64,000 nucleotides of DNA from NCBI RefSeq assembly GCF_004341515.1, contig NZ_SLZF01000006.1, forward strand, positions 434,001-498,000. The letters run 5' to 3'. The notes beneath the pieces were generated by a model that was not told the DNA's origin, ran no database searches, and saw only the letters and a list, made by a program, of their open reading frames with translations. Made by a program: the position numbers and the translations under genes. This DNA is from Allobosea sp. BK604. GTDB lineage: Bacteria > Pseudomonadota > Alphaproteobacteria > Rhizobiales > Beijerinckiaceae. Shown piece by piece: positions 41,779-50,516 of this stretch (positions within the stretch are counted from its first letter, which is position 1; every line of letters begins with the position of its first letter).

Positions 41779-42369
41779 ATGCATCGCAAGCTCGACCCCA
41801 GGATCAACCTCGCCGTGATCTATGGCAGCACGCGCGAAGGCCGGCTCTGCGAGACGATCGCGGCCTGGACAATCGCGCAGATCGAGGGCGATGGGCCGTT
41901 CGCCGTCGATGCGATCGACCCGGCAGAGCTCGGCTCGCCGACGCGGCATCCGCCGCGCGACGACGCCGCCCTGCTCGCGCTCAAGGAGCGTATCGCCCTG
42001 GCCGACGGCTTCATCGTAGTGACGCCGGAATATAATCGCGGCTATCCGGCGCCGCTGAAGCTGCTGATCGACTCGGTCGGCAGGGAATGGCGCGGCAAGC
42101 CCGTGGCCTTCGTCTCCTATGGCGGCATTTCGGGCGGCCTGCGCGCCGTCGAGCAGCTGCGGCTGGTCTTTGCCGAACTCCATGCCGCGACGATCCGCGA
42201 CGGCGTCGCCTTCACCAATGCCTGGGATCAGTTCGACGCGTCCGGCCAGCTCGTCGACGCCGACCGGGCCGAGCGGGCCATGGCGACGATGCTGGCGCAG
42301 CTGCACTGGTGGGCGAGCGCACTGCGCAATGCACGCGACAGCGTGCCATACGGACAATTCGCCGCGTAA
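41779..42369 (+). CDS. NAD(P)H-dependent FMN reductase, SoxR-regulated
   Basis: A 196-residue flavodoxin-like reductase. AVIYGSTREGRLCETIAAW binds the FMN phosphate, and TPEYNRGYPAPLKLLIDS and SYGGISGGLRAVEQLR are typical of the family. The start at 41779 (AGGAG upstream) is preferred over one at 41710, because the promoter occupies 41710-41740. The family reduces FMN or quinones; here it likely helps cope with redox-active compounds, regulated by the adjacent SoxR. Confidence 0.88.
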   Translation: MHRKLDPRINLAVIYGSTREGRLCETIAAWTIAQIEGDGPFAVDAIDPAELGSPTRHPPRDDAALLALKERIALADGFIVVTPEYNRGYPAPLKLLIDSVGREWRGKPVAFVSYGGISGGLRAVEQLRLVFAELHAATIRDGVAFTNAWDQFDASGQLVDADRAERAMATMLAQLHWWASALRNARDSVPYGQFAA

Positions 42370-42395
42370 TTCCAGCTATTTAGCTCGGATATCGG

Positions 42396-42418
42396 AGGGG
42401 TCATCAAATGGCCCCTTT
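42396..42418 (+). terminator. Rho-independent terminator after the FMN reductase gene
   Basis: AGGGGTCAT-CAA-ATGGCCCCT forms a 9-bp stem with one G-U pair and is followed by TT. It sits 27 bases after the stop and before the Na/Pi cotransporter gene. Confidence 0.6.
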
Positions 42419-42510
42419 CGCATGATTATTTATAAGACGGCTAATGAAATTCGGCCTAAGATCGCCGCTTTCGCAGCCCCCTCCCCCAAGCCCGGAGTCT
42501 CCCCAGCGGA

Positions 42511-44229
42511 ATGAACGCAGCCGACAGCACCACCTCGATCCTGATCCATCTCGCCGGCGCGGTGGCGCTGCTGATCTGGGCGGTACGGCTGGTCCGGACC
42601 GGCGCCACGCGGGCATTCGGTCCCTCGCTGCGCCAGGCGCTCGGACGCTTCACCCGTAACCGCCTCTCGGCCATGGCGAGCGGCACGGTGGTGACGCTGA
42701 TCCTGCAGAGCTCGACGGCGACGACGCTGCTGATCTCCTCCTTCGCCGGACAGGCCATGATCGCGCTGCCGATGGCGTTCGCGGTTCTGCTCGGCGCCAA
42801 TATCGGCACGGCTCTTGCCGCCTTCATCGTCTCGCTCGATCTCGGCTGGCTCTGGGGCCTGCTCCTCGCCGTCGGCGTCGCGCTCTATCTCGCCAACGAG
42901 GCGATGGACAAGGCGCGCAATATCGGGCGGCTGCTGGTCGGGATCGGGCTCATCCTGCTCTCGCTGGTCGAGCTGAAGACGGCATCGGAGCCGTTGGCGC
43001 AATCGCCGACCTTCCGCATCGTGCTCGAGGCCCTGGCGGGCGAGCCGGTCATCGCTGTCGCGGTCGCTGTGGCGGCGACTTGGCTGACCCATTCCAGCCT
43101 CGCCATCGTGCTGCTGATCGCCTCCTTCTGGTCGGGCGGGCTGCTCTCGCCGGCCATGGCGCTGACGCTGATCGTCGGCGCCAATCTCGGCAATGCGCTG
43201 GTGCCGGTCGTCGACCAGCTCGCCGCGCCGGTGGCGCAGCGGCGCGTCGCTGTCGCCAACCTCATCACACGCGCCGTCATCACGCTCGCGGTGCTGCCTT
43301 TCGCCAAGCCGCTGGCGGGCTGGATCGCGACCCTGTCGAGCGATCACGGCCGGCTCGCGGTCGAGATCCATCTCGGCCTCAACATCCTCGGGGGGCTCGT
43401 CTTCCTGCCCTTCGTGACGCCGATCGCCAATCTGGTGGTGCGCCTCATGCCCGCCGCGCCGGCGACCGAGCGGGTGACGCGGCCGCTCTATCTCGACCCC
43501 GGCGTGCTCGACAGCCCCTCGGAAGCATTGGCCTGCGCCATGCGCGAGACCCTGCATCTCGGCGACCGCGTCGGCGAGATGCTGAAGGATTCGCTGACCC
43601 TGCTCGATGGCGACAAGCTCAAGCTCTCGCGCGAGATCGCCCAGGCCGATGACGGCGTCGACGCGATCCACGAGGCGATCAAGCTCTATCTGGTCAAGCT
43701 GTCGCGCTCGGAACTCAGCGAGGAGGAAGGCAAGCGCCTCGTCGAGATCATCACGCTCAACACCAATCTCGAGCATATCGGCGACATCATCGACAAGAAC
43801 CTGCGGGAGCTCGCCGAGAAGAAGATCCGCAGGGGCTATCGCTTCTCGCCGGAAGGGCTCGCCGAGATCAGCGCGCTGCACGGCAAGGTGATGCACAGCC
43901 TACGCCTGGCGCTCAACGTGCTCGCCACCCGTGACATCGCGCTGGCGCGCCAGCTCTTCGACGAAAAGCCGGCGATGCGTTCGGCCGAGCGGCAGGCGAC
44001 AGAGAACCATTACGAGCGGCTGCGCAGCGGCGTGCCCGAGTCGATCGAGACCTCCTCGATCCATCTCGACGTCCTGCGCGACCTGAAGCGCATCCACGGC
44101 CACATCACCTCGATCGCCTATCCGATCCTGGAGGCGGCGGACGAGCTCAGGGAGACCCGGCTGAAGCAGGCGGAAGCGCCGGCGCAGGAGGCGAATTTCA
44201 ACCTGGCGCTGCCGCAATCGAAGGCCTGA
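42511..44229 (+). CDS. Na/Pi cotransporter family protein with PhoU-like domain
   Basis: A 572-residue protein. The N-terminal part has about eight membrane helices and two inverted QSS-type motifs (TLILQSSTATTLLISSF and TWLTHSSLAIVLLI), as in NptA. The cytoplasmic C-terminus from roughly residue 340 is helical and PhoU-like (ETLHLGDRVGEMLKDSL, NTNLEHIGDIIDKNLRELA). It should import phosphate with sodium, possibly regulated by its PhoU domain. An AT-rich stretch near 42423-42440 could be the promoter. Confidence 0.92.
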   Translation: MNAADSTTSILIHLAGAVALLIWAVRLVRTGATRAFGPSLRQALGRFTRNRLSAMASGTVVTLILQSSTATTLLISSFAGQAMIALPMAFAVLLGANIGTALAAFIVSLDLGWLWGLLLAVGVALYLANEAMDKARNIGRLLVGIGLILLSLVELKTASEPLAQSPTFRIVLEALAGEPVIAVAVAVAATWLTHSSLAIVLLIASFWSGGLLSPAMALTLIVGANLGNALVPVVDQLAAPVAQRRVAVANLITRAVITLAVLPFAKPLAGWIATLSSDHGRLAVEIHLGLNILGGLVFLPFVTPIANLVVRLMPAAPATERVTRPLYLDPGVLDSPSEALACAMRETLHLGDRVGEMLKDSLTLLDGDKLKLSREIAQADDGVDAIHEAIKLYLVKLSRSELSEEEGKRLVEIITLNTNLEHIGDIIDKNLRELAEKKIRRGYRFSPEGLAEISALHGKVMHSLRLALNVLATRDIALARQLFDEKPAMRSAERQATENHYERLRSGVPESIETSSIHLDVLRDLKRIHGHITSIAYPILEAADELRETRLKQAEAPAQEANFNLALPQSKA

Positions 44230-44326
44230 ATCCTGAGCCGGCAGGCAACGCGGCGGTTATGGCCTCCTTCACAAACCGGCATTGGTCGCTAGCGCCCGGG
44301 CGCGGCATGATCGGCACCCGATCAAG

Positions 44327-44432
44327 CCAGAGAATTTCCGCGCTTCTCCGAAGCGCGAAAATTCTCTACCCCTTTGTTTTGACGCATTTTCTTCACGCGA
44401 ACCGGTATCCACTTCGCTCGAAAATGCTCCAG
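44327..44432. repeat. ACGCGAACCGG/CTAG repeat, copy 44.4 kb
   Basis: A full copy reaching to within 16 bases of the next start codon, so the promoter of the hydrolase gene must lie in or before the repeat, unless the gene is transcribed from upstream. Confidence 0.8.
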
Positions 44433-44447
44433 CGTCCGGGTTATCCC

Positions 44448-45212
44448 ATGCAGCTCCAGCTCCTGCGCAACGCCTTGCTCAAGCTCGTCTATGGCGGGCG
44501 CACGTTGCTGATCGACCCCGATCTGGGGCCGAAGCACAGCCGGCGTTCCTTCACCGGGCGCTCGGAAAATCCGATGGTCGGCCTGCCGGAGCCGATCGAG
44601 ACCATCCTTGCGGGCGTCGACCAGGTCATCGTCTCGCATCTGCATGCCGATCATTTCGACGAGACCGCCAAGGCGCGACTCTCCAAGGACCTGCCGCTCA
44701 TCTGCCAGCCGGGAGACGAGGAGACGATCGCGGCCGCGGGCTTCGCCGCGGTGACGCCGTTGCAGAATTTCCTGCGGCTGGGCTCGATCGTGCTCAACCG
44801 GCACCCGGCCCAGCACGGCACCGGCGCGGTGGTGGAGAAGATGGGCCAGGTCATGGGCTTCAGCCTGGAGGCGCCCGGCGAGCCGGTGCTCTACTGGTGC
44901 GGCGACAGCGTACTCTACCCGCCGCTGCTCGACGCGGTCGCGGCAACGAAGCCGGACGTGATCGTGACGCATTCCTGCGGCGCGAAATGGGACGACACGC
45001 TGATCGTGATGGATGCCGAGCAGACGCTCGATCTCTGCGAGGCCGCGCCCGGCGCGACCGTGATCGCCACGCATATGGAGGCGCTCGACCACGCCACCGT
45101 GAGCCGGGCCGCACTGCGCGCAGCGGCGGAGGCGCGCGGCATTGGGCCGGACCGGCTGCTGATCCCCGCCGATGGCGAGACGATCGACCTCAGGCTACCG
45201 GAGCGGGCCTGA
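44448..45212 (+). CDS. Metallo-beta-lactamase-fold hydrolase
   Basis: A 254-residue cytoplasmic protein of the UlaG/TatD-neighbour MBL type. IVSHLHADHFDE is the HxHxDH zinc motif. HPAQHGTG, WCGDSVLYPP and ATHMEALDH supply further ligands. The start at 44448 gives a normal N-terminus (MQLQLLRNALLKLVYGG), while the frame upstream reads through a repeat. The substrate is not known; ribonuclease Z-like and lactonase-like relatives exist. Confidence 0.86.
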   Translation: MQLQLLRNALLKLVYGGRTLLIDPDLGPKHSRRSFTGRSENPMVGLPEPIETILAGVDQVIVSHLHADHFDETAKARLSKDLPLICQPGDEETIAAAGFAAVTPLQNFLRLGSIVLNRHPAQHGTGAVVEKMGQVMGFSLEAPGEPVLYWCGDSVLYPPLLDAVAATKPDVIVTHSCGAKWDDTLIVMDAEQTLDLCEAAPGATVIATHMEALDHATVSRAALRAAAEARGIGPDRLLIPADGETIDLRLPERA

Positions 45213-45215
45213 GGG

Positions 45216-45268
45216 CTGGAGCATTTTCGAGCGAAATGGATACCGGTTCGCGTGACGAAAATGCTCTA
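45216..45268. repeat. ACGCGAACCGG/CTAG repeat, half copy, opposite orientation
   Basis: CTGGAGCATTTTCGAGCGAA, ATGGATACCGGTTCGCGTG and ACGAAAATGCTCTA form an inverted copy. Its right end provides the CTA stop of the minus-strand gene. Confidence 0.75.
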
Positions 45269-45661
45269 TTCCGCCCGCTTCGCTTCGAGGCCGAACGAGC
45301 GGATCGTGTCCTTGTCGACGATGGTGACGGTCGAGCTCGAGCTCATCGAGCCGAACGCCCCGGTGCTCAGCCGCTCGATGACGCATTGGTCGGCATTGTC
45401 CCCGGGCTTCGCCGACCATTTGCCGGAGGCGGTCTGCGTCTCCCACTTGCCTTCGAGGTTGACGAAGCGCCGGATCGCCTTGAACGAGCCATCGGCGTCG
45501 TAGCTGTCGCGATTATCGACCTTCACCTTGATGAAGCCCGCATTGACGTCGCCCTGCGTGACCCATTGCCCGGCCAAGGTCGCGGCGCAGTCGGCCGCGA
45601 TTGACGGGCCGGCGGCGCAAGCGAGCCCGGCGGCGGCAAGGCGGGCGAGACGGCGGTTCAT
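45266..45661 (-). CDS. Small exported protein of unknown function
   Basis: A 131-residue protein with a Sec-type signal peptide (RRLARLAAAGLACAAG, cleavage near IAAD). The mature part has two Cys (ADCAA and DQCVIE), GQWVTQGDVNAGFIKVKVDN and a Trp-rich GKWETQTASGKW, suggestive of a small beta-barrel periplasmic protein. ATG 45661 has GAAAGG seven to twelve bases upstream; a GTG three codons earlier is less likely. No family is recognised. Confidence 0.7.
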   Translation of the reverse strand: MNRRLARLAAAGLACAAGPSIAADCAATLAGQWVTQGDVNAGFIKVKVDNRDSYDADGSFKAIRRFVNLEGKWETQTASGKWSAKPGDNADQCVIERLSTGAFGSMSSSSTVTIVDKDTIRSFGLEAKRAE

Positions 45662-45747
45662 GGGCGGCACCTTTCGGCAGTGATCGGAGCGGGCGGCTCG
45701 TGCCGCCTGCCTGCATCATCGCCCCCCGGCCCGCCGATCGCGTCCTT

Positions 45748-45795
45748 CCTCTGCAGGACGATTGCCTCTGCAGGACGATTGCCTCTGCAGGACGA
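45748..45795. repeat. 17-bp tandem repeat (2.8 copies) next to matB
   Basis: Three consecutive copies of CCTCTGCAGGACGATTG (the third is shortened to 14 bases) directly abut the matB stop region. The copies are identical, so they are recent. Confidence 0.85.
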
Positions 45796-45799
45796 GCGG

Positions 45800-47347
45800 C
45801 TACTCGCCGGCCTTCATCGCCTTGGCGTAGATGTCGCGATACTGGTCGCGCAACAGGTTCTTCTGGACCTTGCCCATGGTGTTGCGCGGCAGATCGTCGA
45901 CGATGAAGACCTGCTTGGGCAGCTTGAACTTGGCGAGGCGCTGGTCGAGTGCCTGCGAGATCGAGGCGGCACTGATCTGCGCGCCCGGCTTGACCACGAC
46001 GACCGCGGTGACGCCCTCGCCGAAATCGGGATGCGGACAGCCGATGACCGCGCTCTCGATCACGCCGGGCATCTCGTCGATCTCGGTCTCGACCTCCTTC
46101 GGGTAGACATTGTAGCCGCCGGTGATGATCAGGTCCTTGCCGCGCCCGACGATATGGACGTAGCCGGCCGCGTCGATCTTGCCGAGATCGCCGGTGATGA
46201 AGAAGCCGTCGTCGCGGAACTCGGCCTTGGTCTTCTCCGGGTTGCGCCAATAGCCCTTGAACACGTTGGGGCCCTTGACCTCGATCATGCCGATCTCGTC
46301 GCGGCCGAGTTCCGCGCCCGACTCGGGATTCGCGACGCGGGCCGAGACGCCGGGCAGCGGGAAGCCGACCGTGCCGGCGACACGATCGCCGTCATAGGGG
46401 TTCGAGGTGTTCATGTTGGTCTCGGTCATGCCGTAGCGCTCGAGAATGGCGTGGCCGGTCCGCTCGCGCCATTCGCGGTGGGTCTCAGCCAGCAGCGGCG
46501 CCGAGCCGGAGACGAAGAGGCGCATATGGGACGTCGACTCCTTGCTGAGGCGCGCATCCTGGAGCAGGCGGACATAGAAGGTCGGCACGCCCATCATCGA
46601 GGTCGCCTGAGGCAGGTGCTTGAAGACCTGCTCGGGATCGAATTTGGGCAGGAAGATCATCGCGGCGCCGGCCAGGAGGATCGTGTTGGTGGCGACGAAG
46701 AGCCCGTGCGTATGGAAGATCGGCAGCGCGTGCAGCAGGCGGTCGGCACTGGTGAAGCGCCAGTAATCGACCAGTGCGAGCGCGTTCGAGGCCAGGTTGT
46801 CATGGCTCAGCATCGCGCCCTTGGAGCGGCCCGTCGTGCCGGAGGTGTAGAGGATCGCGGCGAGATCGTCCGGACCACGCTCGGCGTCGGCGAACTCGGT
46901 CGAGGCGGCGAGCGCGGCGTCGGCCAGCGTGCCGGCCGAGACCTCATGCGAGCGCCAGACGCCCAGCGTCTCAAGCTTGGCGCCGGCCTTCTCGGCATAG
47001 GGCCGCAGCGCATCGGCCTTGGCCGGGTCGCAGACGAAGACGGCGGGCTCGGCATCACCGAGGAAATATTCGATCTCGGCCGGGGTATAGGCCGTGTTGA
47101 GCGGCAGGAAGATCGCGCCGGCGCGGACGGTGCCGAGATAGAGCATCACCGCCTCGATGCTCTTCTCGACCTGGACCGCGACGCGGTCGCCCGGCTTCAC
47201 GCCGAGCGCGACGAGCGCATTGGCGAAGCGGGCGGAGATGCCGAGCATGTCGGAATAGAGATAGGTGCGGCCGTCATCGAGCAGCGCGAAGGGAGCGTCG
47301 GGCGCCGGAACACGCGCCTTGATGAGGTCGAACAGATGATTGGCCAT
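45800..47347 (-). CDS. matB: Malonyl-CoA synthetase MatB
   Basis: A 515-residue AMP-forming acyl-CoA synthetase. The ATP motif is ILYTSGTTGRSKGAMLSH, with YGMTETNMNTS, GDLGKIDAAGYVHIVGRGKD and a C-terminal Lys in LPRNTMGKVQKNLLR. The MANHLFD start and the first-domain sequence fit MatB, which makes malonyl-CoA from malonate, ATP and CoA. The upstream gene is malonyl-CoA decarboxylase, so together they convert malonate to acetyl-CoA. The start at 47347 is chosen; upstream reading frame is not conserved. Confidence 0.93.
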   Translation of the reverse strand: MANHLFDLIKARVPAPDAPFALLDDGRTYLYSDMLGISARFANALVALGVKPGDRVAVQVEKSIEAVMLYLGTVRAGAIFLPLNTAYTPAEIEYFLGDAEPAVFVCDPAKADALRPYAEKAGAKLETLGVWRSHEVSAGTLADAALAASTEFADAERGPDDLAAILYTSGTTGRSKGAMLSHDNLASNALALVDYWRFTSADRLLHALPIFHTHGLFVATNTILLAGAAMIFLPKFDPEQVFKHLPQATSMMGVPTFYVRLLQDARLSKESTSHMRLFVSGSAPLLAETHREWRERTGHAILERYGMTETNMNTSNPYDGDRVAGTVGFPLPGVSARVANPESGAELGRDEIGMIEVKGPNVFKGYWRNPEKTKAEFRDDGFFITGDLGKIDAAGYVHIVGRGKDLIITGGYNVYPKEVETEIDEMPGVIESAVIGCPHPDFGEGVTAVVVVKPGAQISAASISQALDQRLAKFKLPKQVFIVDDLPRNTMGKVQKNLLRDQYRDIYAKAMKAGE

Positions 47348-47438
47348 ATTAACGTCTTGGTCCTTCAGGCGTTTGCTTGAGCCGGAGCATATACCGATCC
47401 GAAAGGCGCTTCGCACCTTTCGGCGTCGCGCTCCAGAA

Positions 47439-48773
47439 CTATGTCGCGGCCGGACGCAACAGCTTACGCGCGGCGGATGAGGCGACCACCGTGTTGCGAC
47501 TGGCGAAAGCTTCGTGATTCTCCTCGATATCGGCAAGGTCGTAACGGTAATTCACCATCACCCCGTGCGACTCGCGCAGGCCCCGGGCCGAGAGATTGCC
47601 GCCGACATTGATGCGCTCGAGCCTGGCGCCATTGCCAAGATGGAAGCGCGCCACCGGGTCGATGACGCGGCCGGATCCGGTGCGGGCGCGCAGCAGATAT
47701 TGCGCCGCCATCTGGCCGAGCAGCTTGTCGCGGCGGGCGCGGGCTGCATCCTCGAGCGAGATCGTCTCGCCGAAGGGCCGCGACAGCTCCGAGATCTCCT
47801 CGTTGGTCAGGCCGAGCTCGGCCGGCTCGGCCAGAGTGGTTTCGAGCCAGCGCGCGAAGCCCGGCAGCGGCGAGAGCGTGACGAAGGTGTCGAGCCCCGG
47901 CAATTCGCGCTTCAGGTCCTCGGCCACCTGCTTGATCAGGAAATTGCCGAAGGAGATGCCGCGCAGCCCCTCCTGGCAGTTCGAGATCGAGTAGAACACC
48001 GCCGTCGTCGCCTTCTGCGCCGGCAGGACGTCGCGATCCTCGCTGAGGACGTCGTTGATGGCGCGCGGGATCTCCCTGGTCAGCGCCACCTCGACGAAGA
48101 TCAGCGGCTCGTCGACGAGCTGCGGATGGAAGAAGGCGAAGCAGCGCCGGTCGGCCGGCTCCAGGCGGCGGCGCAGATCGTCCCAGCCCTGGATCTCGTG
48201 CACCGCCTCGTAGCGGATGATCTTCTCCAGCACGTTGGCGGGCGTGCGCCAGTCGATGCGGCGCAGCACCAGGAAGCCGCGGTTGAACCACGAGCCGAAC
48301 AGGTGCCGGAAATCGCTGTCGACCACGGCGAGGTCGGGTTCCTTGGCCAAAGCCTCGAACAACGCCTCGCGCATGCGCACCAGCACATGCGTGCCGCCGG
48401 GCGCGAGGTTGAGCCGGCGGAAGAGCTCCTGCCGGCGCGGCTCGGATGCGAGATGCAGCGCCGCGATCGAGGCCGGGCGGGGATCCTCGCGATAATGCGC
48501 CAGCGCCTTGTCGAGCCGCTCGGCATCGGGGCCGAAGCGATCCTGCAGCATGCGGAAGAAGGTCAGGCGCCCGGCTGCGTCGAGCCCTTCCCAGGCATCG
48601 AGCACGGCCTGCGCCAGCGCCATGCCGGAGGCCTCGCCACGGCCGGACAGCAGATCCTCGCAGAGTCGGTCGAGCGGGCGGCTACGGCCGTTGCCAAAGC
48701 GCTCGAGCCCGATCAGCGCGCGGCCGCGATCGGCCACGCTGGTCAGGAGCTCGCCGAGAAACGCCATGTCCAT
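47439..48773 (-). CDS. Malonyl-CoA decarboxylase
   Basis: A 444-residue MCD-family enzyme that turns malonyl-CoA into acetyl-CoA. An N-terminal helical domain (about residues 1-150) precedes the catalytic GNAT-like domain, where SISNCQEGLRGISFGN and ARGLRESHGVMVNYRYDL bear the conserved Ser and His. It precedes matB by 91 bases in the same direction, so the pair should be one malonate-use operon. No malonate carrier or GntR regulator is adjacent. Confidence 0.93.
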   Translation of the reverse strand: MDMAFLGELLTSVADRGRALIGLERFGNGRSRPLDRLCEDLLSGRGEASGMALAQAVLDAWEGLDAAGRLTFFRMLQDRFGPDAERLDKALAHYREDPRPASIAALHLASEPRRQELFRRLNLAPGGTHVLVRMREALFEALAKEPDLAVVDSDFRHLFGSWFNRGFLVLRRIDWRTPANVLEKIIRYEAVHEIQGWDDLRRRLEPADRRCFAFFHPQLVDEPLIFVEVALTREIPRAINDVLSEDRDVLPAQKATTAVFYSISNCQEGLRGISFGNFLIKQVAEDLKRELPGLDTFVTLSPLPGFARWLETTLAEPAELGLTNEEISELSRPFGETISLEDAARARRDKLLGQMAAQYLLRARTGSGRVIDPVARFHLGNGARLERINVGGNLSARGLRESHGVMVNYRYDLADIEENHEAFASRNTVVASSAARKLLRPAAT

Positions 48774-48839
48774 ATCCGCCCCTTCCGCTGGTCGAGACCG
48801 ATCCTATACGAGTTTTCGTGGATCGGAACGGAGCCGGCG

Positions 48840-50105
48840 TCAGCGCAGGAGGTTCCATGCCTTCAGGAAGAAGTCGGGAGCGCCGAAATTGCCCGATTTC
48901 AAGGCAATCACCATGTCCGGCCCATCGACGACGCGGGTCCAGGGCACGCCGGGGTCGATTTCCGGGCCGATTTCCAGCGTGCGGATGCCCAGCCCCTGGA
49001 CGACCGCGCCCGAGGTTTCGCCACCGGCGACGAGCAGGCGCGTGACGCCGCCCTCCGAGAGCAGCCGGGCGACCTGGGAAAAGGCCTGCTCGACGATCTC
49101 GCCGGCCTTGTCGCGCCCGAGCTTGCCCTGGACGGCCGCGACTTCGGCCGGGTCGTCGCTGGAATAGAGCAGGAAGGGCCGCTCGCCCCTCTGCGCCAGG
49201 GCCCAGGCCGCAAGCTCGGCGGCGTTCTGGCTGCCATCGGCAAGCGCCATCGGGTCGACCTTCAGCGCCGGGCAGCCCGCGTCGAGCGCCGCCTTGATCT
49301 GCCCGCGGGTCGCGGTCGAGCAGCTGCCCGAGATGATGCCGGCGCGGCCTTGCGGCGCGCTCAGATGCGCGGCGATCTCGCGCTCGGGCAGCAGTCCCGC
49401 CTTGCGGAAATTCTGCGGCAGGCCCATCGCGATGCCCGAGCCGCCGGTGAGCAGCACCTGGCCATCGAGCGCCTCGCCCAGCACCATGAGATCCTGGTTG
49501 GTGAGCGCATCGGTGACGGCATAGGGCACGCCCTGCGCCACGAGTTCCTCGATGCGCGCCTTCACCGCCGCAGCGCCTTCGAGCACGGTGGCATAGGGCA
49601 CGAGGCCGACCTTGGCCTCGGTCTGCGCGCCCATCAGGCGCATCAGGTTGGAATCCCGCATCGGCGTCAGCGGGTGGTCCTTCATCGAGCTCTCATGCAG
49701 CGGCACCGCGCCGACGAAGAGATAGCCTTGGTAGATCGAGCGGCCATTCGCCGGAAAGGCCGGGCAGACGATGGCGCTCTGCGCGCCGAGCCGGCGCATC
49801 AGCGCATCCGCGACCGGGCCGATATTGCCATGCGGCGTCGAGTCGAAGGTCGAGCAGTACTTGAAGAGGATCTGGCGCGCGCCGGCAGCGAGCAGCGCCT
49901 CGCAGGCGGCGAGCGATTGCGCCACGGCTTCCGAGACCGGGTTCGTGCGCGATTTCAGCGCCACGACCACCGCGTCCGCCTCCGGCAGCACGGCATTCGC
50001 GGCAGGTGCGCCGATGACCTGGACTGTGCGCATCCCGGCGCGATTGAGCATCAGGGCGACATCGGTCGCACCCGTCATATCGTCGGCGATCACACCCAGC
50101 AGCAT
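48840..50105 (-). CDS. Four-carbon acid sugar kinase family protein (OtnK/YgbK-like)
   Basis: A 421-residue kinase. LLGVIADDMTGATDVALMLN is the family opening; LLTGGSGIAMGLPQNF is in the middle and VAGGETSGAVVQGLGI near the C-terminus forms the nucleotide-binding part. Relatives phosphorylate 3-oxo-tetronate or similar sugar acids together with an isomerase, aldolase and dehydrogenase, but none of these is present here. A partner cluster elsewhere is needed. Confidence 0.88.
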   Translation of the reverse strand: MLLGVIADDMTGATDVALMLNRAGMRTVQVIGAPAANAVLPEADAVVVALKSRTNPVSEAVAQSLAACEALLAAGARQILFKYCSTFDSTPHGNIGPVADALMRRLGAQSAIVCPAFPANGRSIYQGYLFVGAVPLHESSMKDHPLTPMRDSNLMRLMGAQTEAKVGLVPYATVLEGAAAVKARIEELVAQGVPYAVTDALTNQDLMVLGEALDGQVLLTGGSGIAMGLPQNFRKAGLLPEREIAAHLSAPQGRAGIISGSCSTATRGQIKAALDAGCPALKVDPMALADGSQNAAELAAWALAQRGERPFLLYSSDDPAEVAAVQGKLGRDKAGEIVEQAFSQVARLLSEGGVTRLLVAGGETSGAVVQGLGIRTLEIGPEIDPGVPWTRVVDGPDMVIALKSGNFGAPDFFLKAWNLLR

Positions 50106-50516
50106 TCATTCCATCCCTGTTCGCGGCGCACGGCAATGGTGCGCGAACCCCGTCTGCATTGGCTCGATATCGTTGAGTGGCGCCCTGACTAGCAGAGATT
50201 GTCACTGAAGCGACAGGGCGCAAGGCATGCCCGCCCCGGTTTCACGCAGCCCGCTTGGCCGTCAACTTGCATGCGGGAGGCATCTGGAATGCCAGCGAAA
50301 AAGATGCCAGAAATCAAACGAAGGGACCATCGACGGCGGCGGGAACTTGCGCCAACTTAGTACCGGGTGGGACCAAGTCAGGCATTAGCCTTGCATGCCA
50401 GCGGCCATGCGAGAGCGGCGCCAGCACCGAGCAACATAGGAAGCGGATCGCCGGATATCGCAATTCCAGGTCACAACGCGCATCATCTCGTTCAAACACA
50501 AAAGAGGGGAATACAG
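50106..50516. promoter_or_regulatory. Divergent intergenic region (411 bases) with GntR-like operator
   Basis: The region lies between the kinase gene and the peptide-transport operon. ACTTAGTACC and GGGACCAAGT (50355-50378, 4-base centre, 8 of 10 bases matching) form an inverted repeat of the ACTTGGT..ACCAAGT type known for FadR-class GntR regulators. No gene is seen in the rest. Confidence 0.45.
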
